From Bacillus sp. 491mf (GTDB taxonomy: Bacteria > Bacillota > Bacilli > Bacillales > Bacillaceae_G), in contig NZ_FOLV01000007.1 of NCBI RefSeq assembly GCF_900112415.1, positions 105,931-169,930 on the forward strand: 64,000 nucleotides of DNA, written 5' to 3'. Made by a program: the position numbers and the translations under genes. Position 1 is the first letter of the stretch. The number at the start of each line of letters is the position of its first letter. This document shows positions 45,060 through 54,195 of the stretch, one piece after another. Below the pieces are notes generated by a model. It saw nothing but the letters and a program-made list of their open reading frames with translations. It searched no databases and was not told where the DNA came from.

Positions 45060-46442
45060 TTGAAGACGTTATACATAAATTACACCGGTTCGGAAAAACG
45101 AGTTGCTGTTGAAGAAGAGAAAGAAATTGTAGAACTGTTATGGCAACGAAATGAACAAGCACAAATTGTTGGAAATATATATATTGGTCGCGTCATGCGA
45201 ACAATCGCAGGGATGAACGCTGCTTTTGTCAATATTGGTTTGGAAAAGCATGCTTATTTGTCCTATGAAAACGTGCCATCATCTATGCGATTACACGAAG
45301 GGCAAGCGCTTCTCGTACAAGTTATGAAAGAGGCGATTGATACGAAAGGGCCAAAAATAACAGCAAATATAGAATTCACCGGGAAATATGTTGTATATAT
45401 GCCTTATGACACGGTTTTTGCCGTTTCCCGGAAAATAAAAGATGAGAAAAAAAGAGAACAGCTTTTGGCACTAGAAAAAACAGGAGGATTTATTTTCCGT
45501 TCTGCGTGTGAAAAAGTACAAACACAAGAAGTACAAGCGGAGATGCACCGTCTCCAATCTCAATTTGAACTTGTAAAAAAACAAGAACAACGAGGAAAGG
45601 TTCCGCTTCTCGTTTATTCTCCTTCTAGCTTTTTAGATCGAATTCTTCAAGAAATACCAGTAGAGACGATTTCACAAGTAATTGTAGATCAGCGCAGTAT
45701 GATACAAGAATTAGAAGAAAAAATAGGTGCAGAAAAAGTTACGTTCTTTCATGAAAAGACGCCGTTATTTGCTCGCTATGGAATTGATCGTGAAATTGAA
45801 AAAGCACTGAAAAAAGTAGTGTGGCTTCCAAACGGAGCGTATTTACTCATTGAACAAATGGAAACGATGACGGTAATTGATGTAAACACTGGTAAATTTA
45901 CCGGGAAACAAAATTTACAAGATACAGTACTGCGCACAAATGAAATGGCGGCAAAAGAAATTGCACGGCAGTTGCGACTTCGTGACATTGGCGGGATGAT
46001 TTTAATTGATTTTATAAATATGAAGCGCCGCGAGGAAAAAGAAAAAATAAGAGAAATTGTAAAGCTACACTTAGAAAAAGACCATACTTATACGAGAGTA
46101 TTAGGATTTACAGAGCTTGGTATTTTAGAAATAACAAGAAAGCGAAAAAAACAATCGCTCCGTGATATGTTGTTAACGGATTGCAAAATTTGCCTTGGCA
46201 CGGGTTATGTATTATCGCATGAAACGGCAGCATATGAGCTAGAGAGAGAATTAATTGCTTATAATGGAACAGATGACGAAGCTGTTTTAATCGCTGCTCA
46301 TCCGAATGTGCAGCAAATCTTTTTTGAGAAAGAACTGCAGCGTAATATATCTTTTCAAGTTTATTTTATTGATGATGAAGCAGCACGTTATACGATTCAA
46401 CGCTTTGGAACGAATGAAGAGATAGGCGCGCGAAAAAAATAG
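45060..46442 (+). CDS. rng: ribonuclease E/G family protein
   Basis: 460 residues from a TTG at 45060 with AGAGAGGAA as ribosome site; the longer in-frame ATG at 45024 lacks one. Domains: an S1-type RNA-binding region (about 35-125: GNIYIGRVMRTIAGMNAAFVNIG), the RNase H-like/DNase-like catalytic core with the metal-binding TVIDVNTGKF and MILIDFINM, and the zinc-link CKICLGTGYV. It would cleave single-stranded AU-rich RNA, for example in rRNA maturation. B. subtilis has no RNase E/G, so this gene between spoIVFB and rplU is a notable difference. Confidence 0.9.
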   Translation: MKTLYINYTGSEKRVAVEEEKEIVELLWQRNEQAQIVGNIYIGRVMRTIAGMNAAFVNIGLEKHAYLSYENVPSSMRLHEGQALLVQVMKEAIDTKGPKITANIEFTGKYVVYMPYDTVFAVSRKIKDEKKREQLLALEKTGGFIFRSACEKVQTQEVQAEMHRLQSQFELVKKQEQRGKVPLLVYSPSSFLDRILQEIPVETISQVIVDQRSMIQELEEKIGAEKVTFFHEKTPLFARYGIDREIEKALKKVVWLPNGAYLLIEQMETMTVIDVNTGKFTGKQNLQDTVLRTNEMAAKEIARQLRLRDIGGMILIDFINMKRREEKEKIREIVKLHLEKDHTYTRVLGFTELGILEITRKRKKQSLRDMLLTDCKICLGTGYVLSHETAAYELERELIAYNGTDDEAVLIAAHPNVQQIFFEKELQRNISFQVYFIDDEAARYTIQRFGTNEEIGARKK

Positions 46443-46499
46443 TTAGTAGAAGATTCATTGACAATAGGCTATGTTTCATGATAACATCTCTATGTTATA

Positions 46500-46600
46500 G
46501 TTTATAGCACCTAAATGGCTATATGCTACAACCGCGCAGGACAGGTTCCTAAAAGACATTGTATGTCTACCTCGTTTTGGCGAGTCTTAGTAATTATGAG
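46500..46600 (+). promoter_or_regulatory. L21 leader (candidate ribosomal-protein leader)
   Basis: The 46443-46611 interval has no ORF. From about 46528 it reads CCGCGCAGGACAGG...TTCCT, then a short hairpin, then TACCTCG...CGAG before GAGGAGG. This resembles the L21 leader RNA found upstream of rplU in Bacillus, proposed to bind L21 for feedback. Boundaries are approximate. Confidence 0.55.
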
Positions 46601-46611
46601 GAGGTGCAATT

Positions 46612-46920
46612 ATGTACGCAATTATCGAAACAGGTGGAAAACAAATTAAAGTTGAAGCTGGTCAAGAGATCTACGTTGAAAAATTAGATGTAGAAGCTGG
46701 TGAAACTGTTACTTTTGACAAAGTTCTTTTCGTTGGTGGCGAAAACGTGAAAGTTGGTAGCCCAGTTGTAGAAGGTGCAACAGTTACTGCGAAAGTTGAA
46801 AAACAAGGTCGCGCTAAGAAAATCATCGTTTTCAAATACAAAGCGAAAAAGAACAATCGTAAAAAACAAGGTCACCGTCAACCATACACAAAATTAGTGA
46901 TTGAAGCAATCAACGCTTAA
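46612..46920 (+). CDS. rplU: 50S ribosomal protein L21
   Basis: 102 residues, typical length. The N-terminus [18 protein letters not shown] and the C-terminal [21 protein letters not shown] are diagnostic. Codon use is biased to C-ending codons as for other ribosomal genes. GAGGAGG ribosome site. It heads rplU-prp-rpmA. Confidence 0.98.
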   Translation: MYAIIETGGKQIKVEAGQEIYVEKLDVEAGETVTFDKVLFVGGENVKVGSPVVEGATVTAKVEKQGRAKKIIVFKYKAKKNNRKKQGHRQPYTKLVIEAINA

Positions 46921-46931
46921 TTTGGGTTGTC

Positions 46932-47276
46932 ATGATTAAAATTACGATTAACCGCACGAAATTAGGAAGTATCCAATCATTTAAAATGACCGGGCATGCG
47001 AACTTCGCTCCGCATGGACAAGATCTTGTCTGCGCTGGAACGACAGCGGTTGTGTTTGGTGCTATAAATGCAGTGGAATCACTTTGTAATGTGCAAGCAA
47101 CCATTGAACTTGGAACAGATGGTGGATTCTTAATGTATGAATTGCCTAGTGATCTAGATAATTCTACAAAGGAAAAAGCATGTTTCCTATTAGAGGGCAT
47201 GGTTGTTTCGCTTAAAACGATCGAACTTGATTACGGAAAGTATATCCGTTTAATAGAAAAAGTGCAGGAGGTGTAA
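46932..47276 (+). CDS. prp: Prp, cysteine protease that matures L27
   Basis: 114 residues (YsxB family). The catalytic pair is visible: His in MTGHANFAP (residue ~19) and Cys in GQDLVCAGTTAV (residue ~34). It removes the N-terminal extension of ribosomal protein L27 in Firmicutes. It is placed between rplU and rpmA, 3 nt before rpmA, as in other Firmicutes with an extended L27. Confidence 0.93.
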   Translation: MIKITINRTKLGSIQSFKMTGHANFAPHGQDLVCAGTTAVVFGAINAVESLCNVQATIELGTDGGFLMYELPSDLDNSTKEKACFLLEGMVVSLKTIELDYGKYIRLIEKVQEV

Positions 47277-47279
47277 CGT

Positions 47280-47570
47280 ATGTTAAGATTAGATCTTCAG
47301 TTTTTCGCATCTAAGAAAGGTGTGGGTAGTACAAAGAACGGTCGTGACTCTCAGTCAAAACGTCTTGGTGCTAAACGCGCAGATGGTCAAATGGTTTCAG
47401 GTGGTTCAATTCTTTACCGTCAACGCGGTACAAAAATTTATCCAGGTGTTAACGTTGGTCGTGGTGGCGATGACACATTATACGCGAAAGTTGACGGCGT
47501 AGTACGCTTCGAGCGTCTTGGCCGTGACCGCAAACAAGTGAGCGTATATCCTGTTGCTCAAGAAGCATAA
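47280..47570 (+). CDS. rpmA: 50S ribosomal protein L27 (with cleavable N-terminal extension)
   Basis: 96 residues. The start [20 protein letters not shown] contains the Prp recognition sequence (L[10 protein letters not shown]). Cleavage after FF exposes the Ala-Ser-Lys tail that reaches the peptidyl-transferase centre. GGAGGTG ribosome site. Terminator downstream. Confidence 0.97.
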   Translation: MLRLDLQFFASKKGVGSTKNGRDSQSKRLGAKRADGQMVSGGSILYRQRGTKIYPGVNVGRGGDDTLYAKVDGVVRFERLGRDRKQVSVYPVAQEA

Positions 47571-47584
47571 GAAACTCACGGAAA

Positions 47585-47616
47585 ACTCTAACCTGAGTGC
47601 AGGTTAGGGTTTTTCT
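47585..47616 (+). terminator. terminator of rplU-prp-rpmA
   Basis: CTAACCTG (47588-47595) pairs with CAGGTTAG (47600-47607) over AGTG, followed by a T-run. Confidence 0.85.
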
Positions 47617-47635
47617 ATATTAAAGGGGTATATGG

Positions 47636-48178
47636 ATGGAAGAAAAATGGACAATTATAGATGCGTTGCGTCATTCAAGACATGATTGGCTTAATCGTAT
47701 GCAAATGATTAAAGGAAATCTTTCACTTGGAAGAGTGGAAGAGATTCATGGACTCATCGATCGTTTTGTCCAAGAAGCGAGACAAGAATCAAATCTGATT
47801 GGGCTTTCTATGCCTAAGTTTTCAGAATGGATTTTAACATATAATTGGAAACAGCATCCGTGCTTATTGGAGTATGAAGTATTAGGAGAAGTACATAACT
47901 TATCGCATCTAGATGAAAGAGTATCTGTATGGACGGCTCAATTTTTCCAAATGCTTGAGCATAGTTTAGACGTTTATGTTGAAAATTATGTTTGTATCAC
48001 AGTTGAATGTGAAGATGCTCGTTTCTTTTTTGATTTTCGTGGCAAGCTAACAAATGTACAAGAGATACAAGAGTGGCTTGCTTATCAACACAATAAATGG
48101 TTTTCCATTTCTTATACAGTGCGAGATGAAGAAATCTCGGTTATATTACAACTACTAGAAAAAAGTGTGGTGAGATAA
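47636..48178 (+). CDS. spo0B: Spo0B sporulation phosphotransferase
   Basis: 180 residues. The phosphorylated histidine is in [10 protein letters not shown] (His16 by this start). The helical hairpin dimerisation part (1-60) and the degenerate ATPase-like C-terminal domain are of normal size. It moves phosphate from Spo0F to Spo0A. It overlaps obg by one base (TAATG), the classical spo0B-obg arrangement. AAAGGGG ribosome site. Confidence 0.93.
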   Translation: MEEKWTIIDALRHSRHDWLNRMQMIKGNLSLGRVEEIHGLIDRFVQEARQESNLIGLSMPKFSEWILTYNWKQHPCLLEYEVLGEVHNLSHLDERVSVWTAQFFQMLEHSLDVYVENYVCITVECEDARFFFDFRGKLTNVQEIQEWLAYQHNKWFSISYTVRDEEISVILQLLEKSVVR

Positions 48179-49464
48179 TGTTTGTAGATCAGGTCAAGAT
48201 ATATGTAAAAGGCGGCGATGGCGGTAACGGAATGGTTGCGTATCGTCGTGAGAAATATGTTCCAAAAGGTGGCCCAGCAGGCGGTGACGGTGGTAAAGGT
48301 GCCGATGTTGTTTTCGTAGTAGACGAAGGATTACGTACATTAATGGATTTCCGCTATCAGCGTCATTTTAAAGCGGATCGCGGTCAACATGGAATGAGTA
48401 AAAACCAACATGGCCGTAAAGCGGATGATTTAATTGTAAAGGTTCCACCGGGAACAGTTGTAAAAGATGTAGCTACTGGTCAAATTCTTGCGGATTTAGT
48501 AACGCATGAGCAATCAGCAGTTATCGCAAAAGGTGGCCGTGGTGGTCGTGGTAACTCACGTTTTGCGACGCCAACGAATCCAGCTCCAGAAATTGCTGAG
48601 AACGGTGAACCAGGTCAAGAACGTGAAGTTGTACTAGAATTGAAAGTGTTAGCTGATGTAGGTCTTGTTGGATTCCCAAGTGTCGGTAAATCAACATTAT
48701 TATCTGTTGTATCATCAGCACGTCCAAAAATTGCTGAATATCACTTCACAACAATTGTTCCAAACCTTGGAGTAGTTGAAACAGGTGATGGTCGCAGCTT
48801 TGTTATGGCAGACCTTCCAGGATTGATTGAAGGGGCACATGCAGGTGTTGGGCTTGGACATCAATTTTTACGCCATATTGAGCGTACACGCGTTATCATT
48901 CATGTGATTGATATGTCTGGTTTAGAAGGACGCGATCCATATGAGGATTATGTAACAATCAATAATGAATTAACAGAATATAATCTGCGTTTAACAGAGC
49001 GTCCACAAGTTGTTGTTGCAAACAAAATGGATATGCCAGACGCAGAAGAAAATTTACAAGCGTTCAAAGAAAAAGTGGGCGATGAAGTGAAAATCTTCCC
49101 AATTTCTGCAGTAACGCGTCAAGGTGTTCGTGATTTACTATTTGAAGTAGCAAATCTTATCGAAACAACACCAGAATTCCCAATACACGAAGTTGTAGAT
49201 GAATCTGAAGCAAGTGTAATGTACAAATTTGAGGGTGAAGGCTCTAAATTTGAAATTACACGTGAAAGCGATGGTACATTTGCCATTACTGGTTATGATA
49301 TTGAGAAAACATTCAAGATGACGGACTTCAGTCGTGATGAGTCTGTTCGCAGATTCGCTCGTCAAATGCGCGGTATGGGCATTGATGAAGCACTACGTGC
49401 GCGCGGTGCAAAAGACGGCGATATTGTAAAAATTCTTGAATATGAATTTGAATTTATCGATTAA
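48178..49464 (+). CDS. obg: GTPase Obg
   Basis: 428 residues. The N-terminal Obg fold is glycine-rich ([22 protein letters not shown] type). The G domain has [19 protein letters not shown] and NKMD, and the OCT domain is C-terminal (about 350-428). It acts in 50S assembly and in the stress/sporulation response. A terminator follows. Confidence 0.97.
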   Translation: MFVDQVKIYVKGGDGGNGMVAYRREKYVPKGGPAGGDGGKGADVVFVVDEGLRTLMDFRYQRHFKADRGQHGMSKNQHGRKADDLIVKVPPGTVVKDVATGQILADLVTHEQSAVIAKGGRGGRGNSRFATPTNPAPEIAENGEPGQEREVVLELKVLADVGLVGFPSVGKSTLLSVVSSARPKIAEYHFTTIVPNLGVVETGDGRSFVMADLPGLIEGAHAGVGLGHQFLRHIERTRVIIHVIDMSGLEGRDPYEDYVTINNELTEYNLRLTERPQVVVANKMDMPDAEENLQAFKEKVGDEVKIFPISAVTRQGVRDLLFEVANLIETTPEFPIHEVVDESEASVMYKFEGEGSKFEITRESDGTFAITGYDIEKTFKMTDFSRDESVRRFARQMRGMGIDEALRARGAKDGDIVKILEYEFEFID

Positions 49465-49465
49465 G

Positions 49466-49494
49466 GACTGCCGAATTTCGGCAGTCTTTTTTTG
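49466..49494 (+). terminator. terminator of spo0B-obg
   Basis: GACTGCCGAA (49466-49475) pairs with TTCGGCAGTC (49477-49486), tight loop, then T7. Confidence 0.9.
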
Positions 49495-49610
49495 TACGTA
49501 AATAAAAAAATCTCCTCAAATTGGAATTTGCCATTATAATGGAAAAGGGTAGATGTAGGACAGATAGAAACGGCATTTACATGCACTTTTTAAAAGGGAG
49601 TGAGAATGAT

Positions 49611-50318
49611 ATGTATAAAATAATGATTGTAGAAGACGACTTGAAAATTGGTGATATTTTAGAAGGGCACCTTGACAAATACGGTTATCAATCATTTCGT
49701 GTACAAGATTTTCAGCATATAAAAGATGAATTTGCAAAAGTGAGCCCGCATTTAGTTTTACTTGATATTAATCTACCATATTTTGATGGGTTCTATTGGT
49801 GCCGTCAAATTCGTACTGTTTCCAATGCGCCGATTATTTTTGTATCTGCACGTACAGGAGAGATGGATCAAGTAATGGCGATTGAAAATGGTGGTGATGA
49901 TTACATTACAAAGCCGTTTCATTTAGATATTGTTATGGCAAAAGTGAAAAGTGCATTGCGCCGCGTGTATGGTGAATATGCATCAGCGGCAGAAAGTGAC
50001 TACTTTGGTGTGAATGGGTTGCTTTTATTTCCAGCGCAGCATATGGCAGAATGGCGAGGGAAGCAGGTGGAGCTTACAAAAAATGAATACTATTTATTAG
50101 AATGCTTAATGAAGCAAGCGGATCAATATGTAACGAGAGAAGAGTTGTTAGAAGCATTATGGGATGAGATTGCTTTTGTTGATGATAATACATTAACTGT
50201 AAATGTAAAGCGTGTCCGTAAAAAGTTAGAAGATATAGGAATTAAAGATGCCATTGTTACGAAGCGGAGCTATGGATATGCGCTCTTAACGAATTGGGTG
50301 AACGAACATGAATCTTAA
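49611..50318 (+). CDS. OmpR-family response regulator, BceR-like
   Basis: 235 residues from the ATG at 49611 (GGGAG ribosome site); a longer in-frame ATG at 49521 has no family support. Receiver domain with acidic pocket VEDD and phospho-acceptor Asp52 in LLDINLP, then a winged-helix DNA-binding domain (about 135-230, with LTVNVKRVRKKLEDIG and YGYALL). It overlaps the kinase by 11 nt. The neighbourhood (kinase, ATPase, two FtsX-like permeases) is the layout of antimicrobial-peptide detoxification modules such as BceRS-BceAB. Confidence 0.92.
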   Translation: MYKIMIVEDDLKIGDILEGHLDKYGYQSFRVQDFQHIKDEFAKVSPHLVLLDINLPYFDGFYWCRQIRTVSNAPIIFVSARTGEMDQVMAIENGGDDYITKPFHLDIVMAKVKSALRRVYGEYASAAESDYFGVNGLLLFPAQHMAEWRGKQVELTKNEYYLLECLMKQADQYVTREELLEALWDEIAFVDDNTLTVNVKRVRKKLEDIGIKDAIVTKRSYGYALLTNWVNEHES

Positions 50319-51390
50319 AAAATATGTGATGGACCGCATCGCCTTACTTATTTCTTACATAATGAGTATGATCCTATTCGGTCTTGTCTTACAGCTGCAA
50401 GCTTTTTTACAGAAACAATCTATAAATTGGAGTACATGGCTATATGGATTTTTATTATCAGTCGTCGTGTTTGCTATTTTTCTGATGCATGATTACCAGA
50501 AACGACGAGCTTTTTTACAAAAGGTAGAACATTATATTGCAGAGGGACAGGAGTTACATCATTCTTTATCTGTCAGTTCGTCCTATTCATACGAACAAGA
50601 AGTAATTGTGGAAGCTTTTTCGCTCTTAAGGCAACAATATATGAATGAAATGCATGAACAACAGGCGAAAGGAGAACAACAAACGATCTTTATGAACCAA
50701 TGGATTCACCAAATGAAAACGCCTGTATCTGTCATTGAACTATTGCTGCAAAAACTTGGACAAACGCACCGCGAAGCAAGAGATACGATTGAAAGTATTC
50801 GTGAAGAAAATAATCGTATATTACAGGGATTAGATTTAGCGCTTCATATGGCACGACTCGAACAGTTCGGAAAAGATTATAAAATAGAAGAAGTCAATGT
50901 GGTAGATATTGTTCGTGACAGTATTAATCAACATAAAAAAACATTCATTCAGTATGCTGTATATCCGAAGGTTCTATTTGAGAAAGAACAGTACATGGTA
51001 GCTTCGGATCAAAAATGGCTTAGTATTGCAATGAATCAAATTGTGATGAATGCCTTGAAGTATACAAGGATTACAGAGAAAGAGAAAAAAGAAATTATAT
51101 TTCAAATAGAAGAAACAGAGAATGTTATTACATTACATATTCGTGATAATGGAATAGGGATTCCGAAGCAAGATATAAAGCGAATTTTTGAACCGTTTTT
51201 TACAGGTGTCAATGGACGGAAAACGAGAGAAGCAACAGGGATGGGGTTATACATTACAAAGCAAATTTGTGATCATCTTAGCCATGGGATTTCTGTACAA
51301 TCAATAGAGACGGAAGGAACAACATTTACGTTCCAATTTTCAAAAGATAAAGGATATCATCAAATGATGCGGAAAATGACAAAATTGTAA
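50308..51390 (+). CDS. intramembrane-sensing histidine kinase, BceS-like
   Basis: 360 residues. Two close membrane segments (about 12-33 and 42-61) with almost no extracellular loop, so it cannot bind a ligand outside alone; kinases of this type read the state of the ABC transporter. Phospho-acceptor His134 is in WIHQMKTPVS, the N box is NALKYT, and G boxes are DNGIGIP and GMGLYI. Coupled translationally to the regulator. Confidence 0.92.
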   Translation: MNLKKYVMDRIALLISYIMSMILFGLVLQLQAFLQKQSINWSTWLYGFLLSVVVFAIFLMHDYQKRRAFLQKVEHYIAEGQELHHSLSVSSSYSYEQEVIVEAFSLLRQQYMNEMHEQQAKGEQQTIFMNQWIHQMKTPVSVIELLLQKLGQTHREARDTIESIREENNRILQGLDLALHMARLEQFGKDYKIEEVNVVDIVRDSINQHKKTFIQYAVYPKVLFEKEQYMVASDQKWLSIAMNQIVMNALKYTRITEKEKKEIIFQIEETENVITLHIRDNGIGIPKQDIKRIFEPFFTGVNGRKTREATGMGLYITKQICDHLSHGISVQSIETEGTTFTFQFSKDKGYHQMMRKMTKL

Positions 51391-51483
51391 GATAACAAAC
51401 CGTTTTGTAAGGGAAATCACTCGTTACTTTCCCTCGTTTTTTCTATAGTAAGAGTAAGAAGAAAACATATAGGGGGATTCGAA

Positions 51484-52260
51484 ATGAGCGTTCTTGAAGT
51501 AAAAGGTTTGACAAAGGTGTATCAATCAAAAGGATCGGTAACAACGACAGCGTTGAATAATATTAACTTTAAAATTGAAGAGGGTGAATTTGTCGGCATT
51601 ATGGGGCCATCAGGAAGCGGAAAAACAACGCTTCTCAATTTATTAGCAACCATTGATAAGCCGACATCAGGTCACGTTTATATGAACGGTGAAGAGATTA
51701 GTCAAATGCGTGCTGCTAAACTTGCGGCGTTTCGTCGTACACATTTAGGATTTATTTTCCAAGATTTCAACTTGCTTGATACGTTATCCATTAAGGAAAA
51801 TATCATATTGCCACTAGTAATGGCAAATCGTCCTGTGAAAGAAATTGATGCGAAAGTATTAGAAATTGCAAAGTTTCTAAACATAGAAGAAATTTTACAT
51901 AAAAAAGTGTACGAAGTATCGGGTGGTCAGCAGCAGCGTGCAGCAGCAGCGCGGGCGATTATTCATCAGCCGACTTTAATTTTAGCTGATGAACCGACAG
52001 GAAACTTAGACTCTAAATCAGCAAAATCATTAATGGGTGCTCTGCAGGAACTTCATGAAAAGAAGAAAGTGACGATTGCTATGGTAACGCATGATCCTGT
52101 TGCGGCAAGCTATTGTGAACGTATTTTATTTATTCGTGATGGGGAAATTTTTTCAGAGATCCATAAAGGAGAAACAAAGCAAGCCTTCTTCCAAGAAATA
52201 TTAGACGTACTTGCGATGTTAGGGGGAGAGTACCATGAACTTTCGCCAGCTCGCGTTTAA
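51484..52260 (+). CDS. ABC transporter ATP-binding protein, BceA-like
   Basis: 258 residues. Walker A GPSGSGKTT near residue 42, Q-loop FQDFNLLD, signature VSGGQQQRAA, Walker B LILADEPTGNLDSK, and H-loop MVTHD. MacB/BceA-type ATPase that powers FtsX-like permeases for peptide-antibiotic resistance. The 93-nt gap after the kinase holds a probable separate promoter that the regulator could control. It overlaps the first permease by 26 nt. Confidence 0.93.
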   Translation: MSVLEVKGLTKVYQSKGSVTTTALNNINFKIEEGEFVGIMGPSGSGKTTLLNLLATIDKPTSGHVYMNGEEISQMRAAKLAAFRRTHLGFIFQDFNLLDTLSIKENIILPLVMANRPVKEIDAKVLEIAKFLNIEEILHKKVYEVSGGQQQRAAAARAIIHQPTLILADEPTGNLDSKSAKSLMGALQELHEKKKVTIAMVTHDPVAASYCERILFIRDGEIFSEIHKGETKQAFFQEILDVLAMLGGEYHELSPARV

Positions 52261-54148
52261 TAATGTCAAAGGAAATTGGCGTAATTATAAAGCGTTTTTA
52301 ATTAGTAGCTGTTTATCGATTTTTGTGTTCTTTATGTATGCTTCGTTTATTTATCATCCAGATGTCGTTGGTGGTAACATTAGTCAGAAAATGCGCGTTG
52401 AAAAAGGGTTAGAGACATGTAATTATATTGTCGTTTTATTTTCTGCGTTATTTATTTTATATTCGAACTCCATCTTTTTACGGGCTCGTAAAAAAGAACT
52501 AGGACTATTCACTTTAATTGGTGCGACAAAAGGACAGTTAGGAAGAATGATCATGCTAGAGCAAATGATTCTTGGCTGTATTTCAATTGTCATTGGAATT
52601 GCTTTCGGTATGCTTGGTTTACCACTCTTTTTTAAAGCAGTCAGTGCTGTATTAGGAATTGAAAAAGCATTGCCATTTGTATGGAATGGAAAAGCAATCG
52701 CAATTACTGCCGGTGTATATTTGATTCTCTTTTTCGTCTTATCATTATTTGGATTATGGACGATATGGCGGCTGCAAATTATTGATTTACTTCGCGATGC
52801 AAGAAAACAAAGAGTCGAGCCGTTTTCGTTTACATGGTTATTTTTAGTCGGATTACTAAGTATTATCGTTGCTTACGTTCTTTGCTTCCGAGTAACGTTT
52901 ATGAACCTTACGGTGTACTTCCTTCCAATCGTTGGTTTAACGATTATCGGAACCTATTTTTTATTCACGCAAGGAAGTGTTGTCTTATTAAAAGCATTAC
53001 AAAAGAGAAAGTCGCTTTTTTATAAGCAACCGAATTTGTTCGTTATTAGTAATCTCGTTTATAAGATGAAAGATAACGCACGTTTTCTATTTGTTGTTTC
53101 GATCATCACAGCAATTGTTGCATCGGCAATGGGGACGTTATACGTCTTCTTTGAGGATATGAGTGGGAAAGTAGTTGATCATACTCCGCATGCTATTTCC
53201 ATTCAAGAAAAAGGGGTAAACTCTCATGAAGTGGTGAAAGAAGAAACATTGCAATCACTACTTAAAAAACATAATTTTGAACAGGCACGAAAAGTAACCT
53301 TAAAAGAAATACCAGGAACGTTTCATATAAAATGGATGAATGAAGACCGAGAGTTTGATATAAGAATTATCTCTGAGCAAGAATTTAATGCAGAAGCACG
53401 AAAGCAACAGGAACAGGAGATTCATAATAAACCGGGAACTGGCACAATGGTTGTGTTGGATATGATGAATGAACTCATGAAATTTGATGCAGCGAAGCCT
53501 TTTACATTTAAAGTACAAAATCAATCGTATGAGCTGAAGTTAAATAAGCCGTATACAAAAGCGTTATTTAATACTGGTAATTTATTTGTTGTAAATGAAC
53601 AAGACTACGCCAAGTATGCAGCTGCCGTCCCAGATGCAGAAAAGATGATGTATTACGGCTATTATATTCAGAACTGGAAAGATACGGAGGCTCTCGTGAA
53701 GGAATTAAAAGGTCACATCGCCGATGATAAAAAAGAAAATTTTGATAATGCAATTCTTGTTTATCAAAATGTGAAAGAAAATGGTGCGATTACGATGTTT
53801 ATTGGTTTCTTCATAACAATATTGTTCTTCTTCTTCGCTTGCAGCATGACATACTTTAAGTGGTTTAATGATAAAGAACAAGACCGTATTCAATTTCATT
53901 CTTTAAAACGAATTGGTATGACCGATCAAGAGATTCGTAAAATTGCAGTTCGGCAAATGGGAGCTATTTTCTTTATTCCGATTTTGATAGGTGTTTTGCA
54001 TAGTGGATTTGCATTATATACACTAGGAAACATGTTGTATCTAGACTTATGGAAATCAGGAGCGGTTATTATTACAGCATACGTATTAGCATCCGCATTA
54101 TATTTTGCGATTGCACAAAGAGGATATTTAAAGCACGTAAAAAGCTAG
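52235..54148 (+). CDS. FtsX-like ABC permease, BceB-like (first of two)
   Basis: 637 residues. About ten membrane segments, with a large extracellular domain of about 200 residues (about 310-520) between segments 7 and 8. This is the BceB hallmark that contacts lipid-II-binding peptides and the kinase. N-terminus MNFRQLAFNNVKGNWRNYKAFL is typical. It overlaps the ATPase gene, so coupling is tight. Substrate unknown. Confidence 0.9.
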   Translation: MNFRQLAFNNVKGNWRNYKAFLISSCLSIFVFFMYASFIYHPDVVGGNISQKMRVEKGLETCNYIVVLFSALFILYSNSIFLRARKKELGLFTLIGATKGQLGRMIMLEQMILGCISIVIGIAFGMLGLPLFFKAVSAVLGIEKALPFVWNGKAIAITAGVYLILFFVLSLFGLWTIWRLQIIDLLRDARKQRVEPFSFTWLFLVGLLSIIVAYVLCFRVTFMNLTVYFLPIVGLTIIGTYFLFTQGSVVLLKALQKRKSLFYKQPNLFVISNLVYKMKDNARFLFVVSIITAIVASAMGTLYVFFEDMSGKVVDHTPHAISIQEKGVNSHEVVKEETLQSLLKKHNFEQARKVTLKEIPGTFHIKWMNEDREFDIRIISEQEFNAEARKQQEQEIHNKPGTGTMVVLDMMNELMKFDAAKPFTFKVQNQSYELKLNKPYTKALFNTGNLFVVNEQDYAKYAAAVPDAEKMMYYGYYIQNWKDTEALVKELKGHIADDKKENFDNAILVYQNVKENGAITMFIGFFITILFFFFACSMTYFKWFNDKEQDRIQFHSLKRIGMTDQEIRKIAVRQMGAIFFIPILIGVLHSGFALYTLGNMLYLDLWKSGAVIITAYVLASALYFAIAQRGYLKHVKS

Positions 54149-54164
54149 GACTTCCTAGCTTTTT
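54139..54164 (+). terminator. hairpin between the two permease genes
   Basis: AAAAAGCTAGGA (54139-54150) pairs with TCCTAGCTTTTT (54153-54164). It may partly terminate or protect RNA, lowering expression of the second permease. Confidence 0.7.
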
Positions 54165-54195
54165 ACATATGTAACGGGTTTTAGGGGGGAGAAAG

